A stretch of DNA of 64,000 bases from Lucinisca nassula (GCA_963580285.1 OY757010.1:70523659-70587658); one strand, 5' to 3'. Counted from the first letter of the stretch, positions 43,606 to 54,929 are shown. Notes: a model not told the origin generated them from the letters alone. Numbers and translations: made by a program.

Positions 43606-46164
43606 TGTTACATGTGGGTTTACGGCGTCCCGCAAACCCCCATGCTGACAAGACAACCGAGCGTGATCTCTGACAGGTGTACGGGCAGCTGTGGGTAAGG
43701 CACAAGAAAGATGTTAAATGAATGACATGAATTATTTACAGTATCTACATACAACACTCACTAACACAAAACGTCACAATTTGTTGCTTCTGTAGCCAAC
43801 TCACGACGTCCGCTCCGAAGGCAAAACACTGTTCTGTGCTCGGAACGGGTGACGTGAATACCTACAGAAGCAAACAACAAAAACAACAACAAAACCAAAA
43901 AAAAGAAACAACACAAGACGCGACTGGCCAGTTTATAACTTAGGGTGAATTCCCCCACTCGCGTGAAACTTCCTCTCGCGAACTAGTAGAACTAGTCTAT
44001 CAACATAGTTGATACTCCTAGGTTTAGCGATCACGTTTGCCGATCAGGGGTTTAGTGATCGTCCAAATAACCTGCAGGTAAGTTGACCTCTTCCATGGTC
44101 TCACATTTGTTTACAACGAACAATGATTTAGAAGATTCTGCTTCTATCCTGGTAGGCGCTGATTACGGCGGTCTGTCCGCCCTTGGTGGACCCTAACGCC
44201 TAGCGTCGTACCAGTACCTGCTGCTATGAAGCAGGGAGCAGCAGGTCACACATTGTTGTGCCTGCAAATTACGATAACGGGACTAGAAACTAGTCACAAA
44301 ACATACATGCTATATCATGATCCCCCTCCCGGAGAAGTAAGAATATGTTCATGCATATACCGTTATTGCGCATGCGCCGACCAGACATACAGGCTGATTA
44401 GTGCATGCGACAAATAACCGTACAGCAGAACTCAACTTGACTGTGCATCAAATTATCAGCACCCAGCGCTTGACACAATAATACTCAAAGTTCATGTTTC
44501 CTTACTGAGCACTACAGAAATCAATTAATGCTCACTACTACTGAGCATAATACTCATCAAATTTGTGCTCACTACATTATCACAAGTAAGAGGCAATTGA
44601 ACAGACCACGCCTTTGCGCTACCTGGTCAGCTGCCAATTACAGGAAACATAACAATCTCTATTTCATATCCTTCTCCGCGACACGGCTCACAAATATAGC
44701 TATTCACAAATTCAATACATTAATAACAGATAGAAACTACAACAGAAGATTTTCATCTATAATCCACAACATTTGTTAGTGTCTCATATGGGCCAACACT
44801 GTTTGCCGTAAATTCTCTCTATTTGGTAGGCACCCCGTCACAACCGTCCTCGCGACGCCGATGACGCAGCTGACGTCATCCCCGCCGCTCAGGCCGTTAT
44901 GACGTGTGGCGACCAAATACTCCCACTTATCATCATCACGTTCTTTATATGTACATACATGCACAAACTGAGTTATCAGACAAAAACGGCATCATTACAA
45001 AATGAACTCGTAATTCTTCTTGAACAAAATTATTTCTAATCAACGTGAACATGCTTGTAAAATAAAATTCATTACGGTTAATCATCACGGATAACCCAAC
45101 AGGCTCTTGTAAGAGTTTGCCCTGATGATGAAGATATGGTTAAACCCGTCTTAAGTTTACGTCCCCTCTACACCTAATATCATATTGGGACGGAACCACG
45201 GTTTTCTAACCACAGCTAGTCACAAGTCATGGATCAAACAAGTGACCCGGCGTTTATTAATTACATTCTACAAAAGGGGTCTAAAAGCCTAAATGAATCC
45301 AGAGTGAGCGGGTGTCCAAACTTTACGTCTCACCAACATCTAGGGTCAGCATGAGACAGGACCTCACTTAGAAAGACTCATTCTACTACTGGAGAAGCCT
45401 GGGATCAGTCCTGCGACGTCTAGCTGGCAAAGCTAGTAGCCTAATCACTACAGGCCACAACAGTGAATTCAGAATAGGCTTCAGAAAGTTGGGGTATACT
45501 AGAAGTAAACCCCTCCAAAACCTACAAGCATATTCATACAAAAATAATACTAAACATAGATTTAACATACCTTTCAATATACTTTCTATTTCCCCGTCAC
45601 AATGTTGTGTTCACTCTTACAACTTGACCTGCTGCTAAAGTGTTCGCTTTTTTCAGGGTTTATATATCTATGAATACTACCGGAAAATCATGCCTACTCT
45701 TATTACCTTGCTCAATTCGTGGCGAGGTGGCGATACCGGCCACAAACAAAGCCAGATAGCAAAAATCGAGTAGATAATGGATTTGCGTTCAAATAGTATA
45801 TTTCCCATAGGAAAAATTGATGAAACGACCCTATAATCAATGACATGACTCCTGTCAAAACGAACACCCACACAACACGTGACGGGAATAAAAATCATAT
45901 ATGGCACAATTTGGCGGTTGGCGATTTTTAGGCAAATTCTATAGGACTCGGCCTTTTAGCGGCCCCCTGTATTGTAAAAACAGCTCTCTATAAACCACTC
46001 ATGCATACATCGTATGATATGTGCATGACTTGTTCATGGAGCCGCACAGTTTGCGTACCATATTTCACCTAAAATATTTCACTCGCACCGCCCTACCATA
46101 TATCTACTAAAATAATTTAGATGTGCATAAGCACCAGAGAGGTTTCCTATTCCATCTCGTAACA
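43606..46164 (-). repeat. 3' LTR (left copy)
   Basis: Near identical to 50,605-53,163 at a constant offset of 6,999. By eye I count about six substitutions, for example at 43,793, 45,075, 45,531, 45,730, 46,057 and 46,091. Short frames inside appear in both LTRs and are not considered genes. Confidence 0.93.
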
Positions 46165-46325
46165 AAGGTTTCCCCTTTTGGAGAAAAAATAATCAGAAAT
46201 GTTTTTTCTTTGTGTATAGAGATGGAATAGGATGAACCTATCTAAACAAGACAGCTATTTACACAACAACCGTGCGAAGAATTACCTACTAAGGTAGTCT
46301 GCCCCCAAATTTTCTTAAGTAAAAT

Positions 46326-49300
46326 TTAGCTAGTAAGCCAATGTGGTTTGCCCCAGAATTTTCCTGTTCCCCTGACACTCTGTTGTTTGTTAGAAAACGG
46401 ATATCGTTTTAATCTTACTGGAGGTGGCCTTTCTGGCTTAACAGATTTGATTGATTTCACAGGTTCTGACATAAATGTGGTACATATAATTTGGTCTGTC
46501 TGACATGTCAGTCCTGCAAGGCGCTGTTCTCTCAGCCCTTCTGTCTCCTCACTATCCTCTGACGTTAGTGTGTGTGGGACGCTAACGTCGCCGTCACTTT
46601 CCGGTTGCTCTGCAGTTTCAAAACTGCTGTCTTCAAATGAAGACTCGTCGACGTCATTTCTGTCATGACTGTCTGTCGACAAATTAGGTTTAGAGATCAA
46701 CCAATGAGACGTCACAGTCTGACGCTCAACATACTGTTTCAGTATATTAACGTGATATGTGTTAACATTTCCATTGACGTCAATCTTATAATCCATTCTG
46801 TTCACTACCTCAACCACTTCATAAGGACCTTTCCATTGAAGCAATAATTTATTACTGTCTGTCGGTAGTAACAACAGTACTTTGTCGCCGACGTCAAATT
46901 TACGCGACCTCGCGCCTTTATCATAATAAGCTTTCTGCTTAATCTGAACATTCTTTAAATTATCACGCGCTAATTTGCATGTCTGCTCTAACCGTTCCCT
47001 AAGCTCAATAACGTATTGATACGTCGAAAGAACTTGCTCATCGCGTACCTCTTCAGCCCATAATTCTCTTAATATTGCCATTGGACCTCTGACGTTACGT
47101 CCATATAACAACTCAAAAGGCGAGTATCCTAAAGACTCTTGTGGGACTTCCCTTACCGCAAATAATAAAGCTGGAAGATATTTATCCCAATCTTTTGGAC
47201 GTTCAGCACACATGCGACGTAACATCTGCTTTAACGTAGCGTGGAAACGCTCTATCAGTCCGTTGCAAATTGGGTGTCTCGGACTACAAGTTAACTGTTG
47301 AAGAGAAAGAAGTCTGCTGACTTCCTTCATTACCTCAGCAGTAAACTGTGATCCACAATCAGTCAACATTTCATCAGGAATGCCAACCCTACTAAACATT
47401 TCAATAAGCGCTTCCGCGACACGTTCCGTCTCAATACTCGGTAAAGCTATCGCCTCTGGATACCTTGTCGCATAATCTATCATGGTTAAAATATACCGAG
47501 ATTTCCTATCAGATCGAGGCTCAATTGGACCAACTATGTCCACTGCCACCCTCTTAAATGGCGTATCAATCAATGGCATTTTTCCTAGAGGTATTTTAGT
47601 GACCCGACCTTTCTGAATAGTTCTCTGACAAATATCACAAGATTTACAAAATCTAGCGACATCACCGCAAATACCGGGCCAGTAAAACTCAGTTACAACT
47701 CTATCCAATGTCTTCCTAATACCCATATGTCCAGACATAAGCGTTTCATGAGCCAGTTTCAACACCTTTCCTCGGAAACTTTGAGGGACCACAAGTTGGA
47801 AAGAGACTTTGTTACCCTTGGTGAACTCCCTATATGCCAAACCTTTTTTCTCAATAAACCTAGTTTCACCTCGGTTTAAACCACGACTCACAGTCTTGTT
47901 CCCAGATACAACCCTTTTCCTGATGTTTTCCAAAGTTGGATCATCAACCTGAGCTTGCTTGAAAGCCTCCTTGTCATCGTTAATGATCTGATCGGGAACC
48001 TTAAGTTTTCTGTAAGGCTTCTCATCCTGCCTAGTTTGAGACCTAATTACAGCCGCAGCTGAGAAATGAGACATATCAGGAAGTTTTGATCCATCAATGT
48101 TACCGATAACCAAATCGTACAACGTATCATCCATACACAAAGCTTCAGTTTTCCCAGTGAAAAAAGGACAATCAATGTCAATCATTGCCAAAGGATACCT
48201 TTGTGTGGATTCATCAATCAACGTAACATTTGATTCCTTCCCTATTAACTGACTATCCGAAACCAAACTTCTCCGAACGACACAGCCTGTACACCCAGTA
48301 TCTCTTAATACAACCACCTTTTTATTATTAACCAATCCTTGTGCCGTCGGTAACCTTGCCTTTAAGAAGTAACAGACACCTTCCCTAGTTTCCTTACTAC
48401 ACTCCTCCCTATCCGAAATCAAAGGATCACCAACCTTATTTTCAAAAATACTTCCAATCTCATCACCTTTCCTAGTTACTTCCGTTTGACAAAAACTAAC
48501 TTGGTGTGCTGCGCCACGTGGTGTGCTATTATTTTTACCGCGTCCGCGAAAAGACCCTCTAAAATTACCACGACCACGTGTATAACCACGACCTACATTC
48601 TGCGTATTCTCATTCTTAACCTGAGAACCTTGAGTCTCTACGCGCGTGTTAAAATTTTCTTTAACACCGCTATCCCCCACTCCAGTTGCTCCTACCTCTG
48701 CGCTATACAATTGTTTCCTGTCGGGGTTCTTAAAACATTTAATTGTTAAATGCCCCTTACCGCATATGCTACACTTGATATCCGGTCTACCACTCGGTTT
48801 GTTCGAGTCAACTTTGTCCTGTTTACCCTGCGCTGCGCCTCTATTATCGCGTTGCCCCTTATTAATGCAACTATATACGCCCCCGCGCGCTTCTGCAAAC
48901 AAATCTGCCTCCCTAGCCATTTCATCTAAATTACCAAACTGTTTTGGCTTCAGATGTACATACAGTTCTCTATTACATGACTCCAGGAACTGATCCCTTG
49001 CCATGAAATCACAGACAGCCGGAAAAGATTTTTCTATCTTTGCCATATTAAGCCATTTTTCTAAATAACTTCTCAGTCTACTACTGAACTGTATGAACGT
49101 TTCTGATTTCTCGGGCCTACTATAACGAAACTGCTTCCTAAATCCGCGCTCTGTCATGTCAAAATTCTTTAATAAAGCGTCCTTTAACTTTTCATAATCC
49201 GCCGCATCCTCATTTGACAACAGGTCATATACATCAAGTGCGCGCCCTTTGAGCAATGCACTTAAATACGCGGCCCAAACACTCTTATCCCATTTATTAG

Positions 49301-49583
49301 CCGTAGCATATTTCTCAAACCTAGATAAATAACTATCCATTTTATCTTTACCCTCTTCAAAATAAGGTAACTTAGGATCCCGGGCATGAGCCACCTTCTC
49401 AGCTTTTTGCCTTTCAAATTCTAGCTCGAGCTTCGCTCTCTGCATTTCTAACTGATTCCTTAATTCTTGGTGCTGTAGCTCAAACCCATGTTTTATTTGT
49501 TCTAAATAGGCCTCACTAATCTCTTTTGCCTCCCTTTCAGTCTTAATGCGTGCCATTTCAAGTTCCTTATTAACATTCAACAT
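46326..49583 (-). CDS. Gag-protease-integrase polyprotein without reverse transcriptase
   Basis: 1,085 codons. Residues 1-70 are coiled-coil-like; ~70-240 a gag-like helical domain (PYFEEGKDKMDSYLSRFEKY, ATADQ-like spacing, FRKQFRYSRPEKSETFIQF). A zinc knuckle CSICGKGHLTIKC lies at ~269-282. An aspartic protease has DTG at ~427 (VVVLRDTGCTGCVV). An integrase zinc domain has HETLMSGH and CKSCDIC at ~611-648. The catalytic core has D in VAVDIVGP (~678), D in LTDCGSQF (~741) and E in NGLIERFH (~777), with D35E spacing. A GPY/F-like module (LLQWKGPYEVVEVV) lies at ~920. The last ~120 residues are acidic/Ser-rich. No RT or RNase H motif appears anywhere. Integrase directly after protease is the Gmr1-type order, where RT would follow; here the LTR follows. 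The frame also opens upstream of this ATG. Confidence 0.93.
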   Translation of the reverse strand: MLNVNKELEMARIKTEREAKEISEAYLEQIKHGFELQHQELRNQLEMQRAKLELEFERQKAEKVAHARDPKLPYFEEGKDKMDSYLSRFEKYATANKWDKSVWAAYLSALLKGRALDVYDLLSNEDAADYEKLKDALLKNFDMTERGFRKQFRYSRPEKSETFIQFSSRLRSYLEKWLNMAKIEKSFPAVCDFMARDQFLESCNRELYVHLKPKQFGNLDEMAREADLFAEARGGVYSCINKGQRDNRGAAQGKQDKVDSNKPSGRPDIKCSICGKGHLTIKCFKNPDRKQLYSAEVGATGVGDSGVKENFNTRVETQGSQVKNENTQNVGRGYTRGRGNFRGSFRGRGKNNSTPRGAAHQVSFCQTEVTRKGDEIGSIFENKVGDPLISDREECSKETREGVCYFLKARLPTAQGLVNNKKVVVLRDTGCTGCVVRRSLVSDSQLIGKESNVTLIDESTQRYPLAMIDIDCPFFTGKTEALCMDDTLYDLVIGNIDGSKLPDMSHFSAAAVIRSQTRQDEKPYRKLKVPDQIINDDKEAFKQAQVDDPTLENIRKRVVSGNKTVSRGLNRGETRFIEKKGLAYREFTKGNKVSFQLVVPQSFRGKVLKLAHETLMSGHMGIRKTLDRVVTEFYWPGICGDVARFCKSCDICQRTIQKGRVTKIPLGKMPLIDTPFKRVAVDIVGPIEPRSDRKSRYILTMIDYATRYPEAIALPSIETERVAEALIEMFSRVGIPDEMLTDCGSQFTAEVMKEVSRLLSLQQLTCSPRHPICNGLIERFHATLKQMLRRMCAERPKDWDKYLPALLFAVREVPQESLGYSPFELLYGRNVRGPMAILRELWAEEVRDEQVLSTYQYVIELRERLEQTCKLARDNLKNVQIKQKAYYDKGARSRKFDVGDKVLLLLPTDSNKLLLQWKGPYEVVEVVNRMDYKIDVNGNVNTYHVNILKQYVERQTVTSHWLISKPNLSTDSHDRNDVDESSFEDSSFETAEQPESDGDVSVPHTLTSEDSEETEGLREQRLAGLTCQTDQIICTTFMSEPVKSIKSVKPERPPPVRLKRYPFSNKQQSVRGTGKFWGKPHWLTS

Positions 49584-49639
49584 AGCTAGTTCATGAGCCC
49601 TTTCCTTTTCATTTTCCCTTTCCTTTTCCTCTAACTTAG

Positions 49640-49894
49640 CTAGTTCATGTGCCCTTTCCTTTCCTTTTCCTTTTCTTCTCTTTCCTTTTCTTTTTCTGCC
49701 CTTTCCTTTTCTTTTTCTGCCCTTTCCTTTTCCCTTTCTTCAGACCTTAACCTTTCTAAATCCCTTTGCTCTTGCCTTTCTGCCCGCTCAATATCTTGCT
49801 GTTCTTTAACAAAACCTTGTAACTCCTTCCCCTCATAACCTAAGTCCTTTCCCATTTGCATTAAACGCTCCATTATTGATAACGTAAATCTCAC
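49640..49894 (-). CDS. N-terminal coiled-coil part of gag, separated by a one-base frameshift
   Basis: 84 codons: MERLMQMGKDLGYEGKELQG at residues 8-27, then a long charged coiled coil of EKERAEK repeats, ending HMN and TAG. In the next frame, ERAHELAKLEEK leads without a stop into the large polyprotein, so one inserted or lost base in a GGAAAA-type purine tract (about 49,650-49,675) separates them. The joined protein would be close to 1,190 residues. Either a mutation, an assembly or replication error in the repeat, or a programmed shift. Confidence 0.7.
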   Translation of the reverse strand: MRFTLSIMERLMQMGKDLGYEGKELQGFVKEQQDIERAERQEQRDLERLRSEEREKERAEKEKERAEKEKEREEKEKERKGHMN

Positions 49895-50604
49895 GTTACT
49901 ATCAAAACCACTATAAACTGATCAGTTATGATCAGTGATGATTGAATGGGCTTAACTAAAACGTTAAGATATGTGTTACACGCGTTAATCTAACTAAAAC
50001 GTTAGTTATTAAAGCACACGCGATTTGAAATGTCAAATGCTTTCAGCAAAGTATGACGTTGCGCACTGGTAGTCTAATATGACGTCATAAACTGACGACG
50101 TTTACAGTAAAATGCTACAATCCGAAGTTTCATCACATTACAAAACTCCGATCATAACAAGTCACCATTAATGTTTCTATTACGTCATACCTAACCTCAA
50201 GCCACAGCGTAAATATTAACGCTACCGTTATGTCAACGTCAGTAAATTGTTAACGTCACTACGTCAGAACCATGTGTGGGTAAGATCAATTAGTAGTTCC
50301 AATTTAACTTAGTAGAATGTCAGGTAACACAATTAAGTGGGGTCTACTTAAATTTTTCGTTACCAAGAAAAAGTGGGGTTTGCCTTGCCTTCCTGCTCAG
50401 AAATTATCGACTTGTCAGTATCCCTTCAGTTGAATACATGGGTTTCGCACTTCATCAACGCAGGAAGGAAGATTAAAGTTAATTTCTAAATGTGGCTGTC
50501 AATGCATTTTTTTGTTTTAAATTGATGATTCAGAGTATCAATTGTGCTGTTCCACAGCCGGGAACACCAGCCAGAGATCAAATCCTCACTTCACTGACAC
50601 CAAA
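49895..50604 (-). other. 5' untranslated leader of the LTR retrotransposon
   Basis: Between the 5' LTR and the first ATG. Rich in acgt (aaaacgttaa, taacgtcag) with no frame. The primer-binding-site candidate is at its 50,604 edge. Confidence 0.7.
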
Positions 50605-53163
50605 TGTTACATGTGGGTTTACGGCGTCCCGCAAACCCCCATGCTGACAAGACAACCGAGCGTGATCTCTGACAGGTGTACGGGCAGCTGTGGGTAAGGC
50701 ACAAGAAAGATGTTAAATGAATGACATGAATTATTTACAGTATCTACATACAACACTCACTAACACAAAACGTCACAATTTGTTGCTTCTGTAGCTAACT
50801 CACGACGTCCGCTCCGAAGGCAAAACACTGTTCTGTGCTCGGAACGGGTGACGTGAATACCTACAGAAGCAAACAACAAAAACAACAACAAAACCAAAAA
50901 AAAGAAACAACACAAGACGCGACTGGCCAGTTTATAACTTAGGGTGAATTCCCCCACTCGCGTGAAACTTCCTCTCGCGAACTAGTAGAACTAGTCTATC
51001 AACATAGTTGATACTCCTAGGTTTAGCGATCACGTTTGCCGATCAGGGGTTTAGTGATCGTCCAAATAACCTGCAGGTAAGTTGACCTCTTCCATGGTCT
51101 CACATTTGTTTACAACGAACAATGATTTAGAAGATTCTGCTTCTATCCTGGTAGGCGCTGATTACGGCGGTCTGTCCGCCCTTGGTGGACCCTAACGCCT
51201 AGCGTCGTACCAGTACCTGCTGCTATGAAGCAGGGAGCAGCAGGTCACACATTGTTGTGCCTGCAAATTACGATAACGGGACTAGAAACTAGTCACAAAA
51301 CATACATGCTATATCATGATCCCCCTCCCGGAGAAGTAAGAATATGTTCATGCATATACCGTTATTGCGCATGCGCCGACCAGACATACAGGCTGATTAG
51401 TGCATGCGACAAATAACCGTACAGCAGAACTCAACTTGACTGTGCATCAAATTATCAGCACCCAGCGCTTGACACAATAATACTCAAAGTTCATGTTTCC
51501 TTACTGAGCACTACAGAAATCAATTAATGCTCACTACTACTGAGCATAATACTCATCAAATTTGTGCTCACTACATTATCACAAGTAAGAGGCAATTGAA
51601 CAGACCACGCCTTTGCGCTACCTGGTCAGCTGCCAATTACAGGAAACATAACAATCTCTATTTCATATCCTTCTCCGCGACACGGCTCACAAATATAGCT
51701 ATTCACAAATTCAATACATTAATAACAGATAGAAACTACAACAGAAGATTTTCATCTATAATCCACAACATTTGTTAGTGTCTCATATGGGCCAACACTG
51801 TTTGCCGTAAATTCTCTCTATTTGGTAGGCACCCCGTCACAACCGTCCTCGCGACGCCGATGACGCAGCTGACGTCATCCCCGCCGCTCAGGCCGTTATG
51901 ACGTGTGGCGACCAAATACTCCCACTTATCATCATCACGTTCTTTATATGTACATACATGCACAAACTGAGTTATCAGACAAAAACGGCATCATTACAAA
52001 ATGAACTCGTAATTCTTCTTGAACAAAATTATTTCTAATCAACGTGAACATGCTTGTAAAATAAAATTCATTACGGTTCATCATCACGGATAACCCAACA
52101 GGCTCTTGTAAGAGTTTGCCCTGATGATGAAGATATGGTTAAACCCGTCTTAAGTTTACGTCCCCTCTACACCTAATATCATATTGGGACGGAACCACGG
52201 TTTTCTAACCACAGCTAGTCACAAGTCATGGATCAAACAAGTGACCCGGCGTTTATTAATTACATTCTACAAAAGGGGTCTAAAAGCCTAAATGAATCCA
52301 GAGTGAGCGGGTGTCCAAACTTTACGTCTCACCAACATCTAGGGTCAGCATGAGACAGGACCTCACTTAGAAAGACTCATTCTACTACTGGAGAAGCCTG
52401 GGATCAGTCCTGCGACGTCTAGCTGGCAAAGCTAGTAGCCTAATCACTACAGGCCACAACAGTGAATTCAGAATAGGCTTCAGAAAGTTGGGGTATACTA
52501 GAAGTAAACCCCTCCAAAACCTACAAGCATGTTCATACAAAAATAATACTAAACATAGATTTAACATACCTTTCAATATACTTTCTATTTCCCCGTCACA
52601 ATGTTGTGTTCACTCTTACAACTTGACCTGCTGCTAAAGTGTTCGCTTTTTTCAGGGTTTATATATCTATGAATACTACCGGAAAATCATGCCTACTCTT
52701 ATTACCTTGCTCAATTCGTGGCGAGGTGGAGATACCGGCCACAAACAAAGCCAGATAGCAAAAATCGAGTAGATAATGGATTTGCGTTCAAATAGTATAT
52801 TTCCCATAGGAAAAATTGATGAAACGACCCTATAATCAATGACATGACTCCTGTCAAAACGAACACCCACACAACACGTGACGGGAATAAAAATCATATA
52901 TGGCACAATTTGGCGGTTGGCGATTTTTAGGCAAATTCTATAGGACTCGGCCTTTTAGCGGCCCCCTGTATTGTAAAAACAGCTCTCTATAAACCACTCA
53001 TGCATACATCGTATGATATGTGCATGACTTGTTCATGGAGCCGCACAGTTTGCGTAACATATTTCACCTAAAATATTTCACTCGCACCGCCCTATCATAT
53101 ATCTACTAAAATAATTTAGATGTGCATAAGCACCAGAGAGGTTTCCTATTCCATCTCGTAACA
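50605..53163 (-). repeat. 5' LTR (right copy)
   Basis: 2,559 bp, long for a Ty3/gypsy LTR. As the element is read on the minus strand, transcription should start in this copy. See the left copy for differences. Confidence 0.93.
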
Positions 53164-53469
53164 GATGGGTTGCATGATGCTTCCACGCAGAGCTGAAACC
53201 GACCCGCACACGAGTACTGGTAAACCGCTTAGAGGATCTAAGCCTGCTCAGGCAAAGCGGAACGAGTCGGTCCGTCCATGTTAATAAAACCTATTGGTCA
53301 TTTGGGTGGCAGGGCTTGAGATGTCATTTCATCTCACGGTCGGGTAAAAGTCCCACAAAATTGGAAGCAACGTCTCCAAAATGACCTTTACAGAGTTGAC
53401 GGGGACGTTAAACCTCAAATCAAACAAACAAATACTCTACATGAGATGTATGGAGTACCAAGCAGATTC

Positions 53470-54022
53470 AGATATATCTCCTGGCCCCCGCCCATTGGGG
53501 CTTGGAGAAATAGATTTGGCTGCATGAGCTGAGAGTACTGGTAAATCGTTTAGAAGGTCTAAGTCTGTCCAATGGGCGACAGGGATTGAGATGTTTGTTT
53601 GTTTGTATTTGAATTTAACGGCACAGTCAACACTAATTTAGGTCATTTTTGAGCCGGTCAGTTTACCTATCTACACTTTTCCTTGGCAGGCTCATACGTA
53701 AGCAGTTAACCAGTACAGTGCACATCCTTTCGCCGGAAACTGACAACTGCCCTGCTTGAATCAGCGGAAGGGAGAGACTGACTGTAGAAAATATTTCATG
53801 ATCAATCTCCACGAAAGAATGTTGCCGACCCCGGCAGGTGTCGAACCCGCTTCCTCCTGATCACCATTCAGACGCCCATTCGACTGAGCTACCGAAGCCG
53901 GCGGGATTGAGATGTCATTTAATCTCAATGAAGGCTTAATGACCAACATAACTGGAAGCAACGTCTCCAAAATGCCCTAAATAACATTGAAGGGGACGTT
54001 TTAAAAACCTCAAATCAAACAA
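53470..54022 (+). mobile_element. SINE-B copy split by SINE-C2
   Basis: ggcccccgcccattggggct to gacagggattgagatg, then the insert, then gggattgagatgtcattt to gacgttttaaaaacctcaaa. The internal part of the SINE-B is shortened. Confidence 0.75.
53594..53902 (-). mobile_element. SINE-C2 copy, complete with target duplication
   Basis: Flanked by gggattgagatg (53,582-53,593 and 53,903-53,914). Minus strand: head gccggcttcggtagctcagt, a B-box-like ggttcgacacctgcc region, a long body, the 3' module and a caaacaaaca tail. Confidence 0.87.
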
Positions 54023-54123
54023 AACATATCTCTCCCACACAATAGGCCACCACTTGGCCTGCCCGAAATTACCTCCAACTCCATCCCGGCTTTTATTACA
54101 GACCTAAATCCGAAATTTGACGC

Positions 54124-54146
54124 GAATAGTCGAGTTTTTTTTTTTT
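54124..54146. repeat. Poly(T) tract
   Basis: About 22 T in a row between SINE-B sequence and the palindromic array. Confidence 0.8.
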
Positions 54147-54200
54147 TTTTTTTTTTGCAAAGGGAGCAGTCATTATTCAATAGGTTTATTTGCAGAGGAG

Positions 54201-54490
54201 AATTATGGATATCCATAATTCGATTTATGGATATCCATAAATCAGCCGAATAATGGATATCCATAATTCGAATTAAGGATATCCAAAATTCGATTAATGG
54301 ATATCCATATTTCGATCTAAATTAATGATATCCATAATGGATATCCATAATTCGATTTATGGATATCAATAAATCGATTTATGGATATCCATAAATCGAA
54401 TAATGGATATCCATTATTCGATTTATTGATATCATTAATTCGCATCGATTTATGGATATCCATAATTCGAATTATGGATATCCATAAATA
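54201..54490. repeat. Array of ATGGATATCCAT palindromes
   Basis: About 13 units of roughly 22 bp; each centre is the self-complementary atggatatccat joined by aattcg or aatcgat. Units can pair with themselves and with any other unit on the same strand. Confidence 0.88.
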
Positions 54491-54493
54491 ATT

Positions 54494-54666
54494 AAGAAAT
54501 AATCTCCACGTACCGTGTGTTATCGTGATTAACACACGGTGTTGGAGGGCAGATTGCGAAATATTAATTCACGACGGCGAAGCCGGAGTGAATTAATATT
54601 CGCATCTGCCCGACAACACCGTGTGTTAATCACGATAACACACCGGGTGCGTGGAAATTATTTCGA
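54494..54666. repeat. ~170-bp hairpin with secondary hairpins in each arm
   Basis: Arms aaataatctccacg...cagattgcgaaatattaatt and the complement meet at gacggcgaagccg (about 54,573-54,585). Each arm also contains gtgttatcgtgattaacac, itself a palindrome, so a four-way structure is possible. Confidence 0.88.
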
Positions 54667-54929
54667 TTCTAACATGATGCTAAACTGAAATACAGTAGTA
54701 ACAAAGCGTTATCTTGGGGACTATTTTGCAGCGGATGTCGACAGAAGGAAATGTTTACATGCAACGTCACGATGACGCCAAATTGCACGCACCACGTTGA
54801 CGACGTGAATTATCGCATATTTGCAAACGCTGACGTTTCCACTGGGTTCAATGGGAAAAACGTTAACGTCATGTTAGAATTATGGATATTCATAAATACG
54901 GAATAATTAATAAAACGGCGCCCCATAAA
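54667..54929. other. No gene seen
   Basis: cgattctaacatgatg near 54,664 and acgtcatgttagaattatgg near 54,868 form an inverted pair, so the hairpin may be the head of a larger short element ending near 54,900. Confidence 0.45.

Larger units (their letters stand above)
43606..53163 (-). mobile_element. LTR retrotransposon, Ty3/gypsy, Gmr1-like order, lacking RT
   Basis: Two direct LTRs of 2,559 bp, ends TGTTAC...GTAACA, flanked by the 5-bp duplication GATGG (43,601-43,605; 53,164-53,168). The internal region is 4,440 bp. Next to the minus-strand 5' LTR, the complement of 50,580-50,604 starts tttggtgtcagtgaagtgag, a plausible primer-binding site (tRNA-Leu type is a guess). Next to the 3' LTR, aaaaggggaaacctt (46,165-46,181 complement) is a polypurine tract. 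The coding part gives gag, protease and integrase only. Confidence 0.92.
43566..53432 (+). mobile_element. SINE-B copy interrupted by the LTR retrotransposon
   Basis: Left part 43,566-43,605 (ggcccctgcccatcggggct, gaagaaatagatgg). The right part 53,164-53,432 begins gatgggttgcatgatgcttc and runs to gacgttaaacctcaaatcaa and aacaaac. Joined, they give an ordinary SINE-B. Confidence 0.85.

Noticed and set aside
43761..45907. Several 60-80-codon frames, each repeated 6,999 bp away
   Set aside because: They lie in the two LTRs and are copied with them; no recognisable product.
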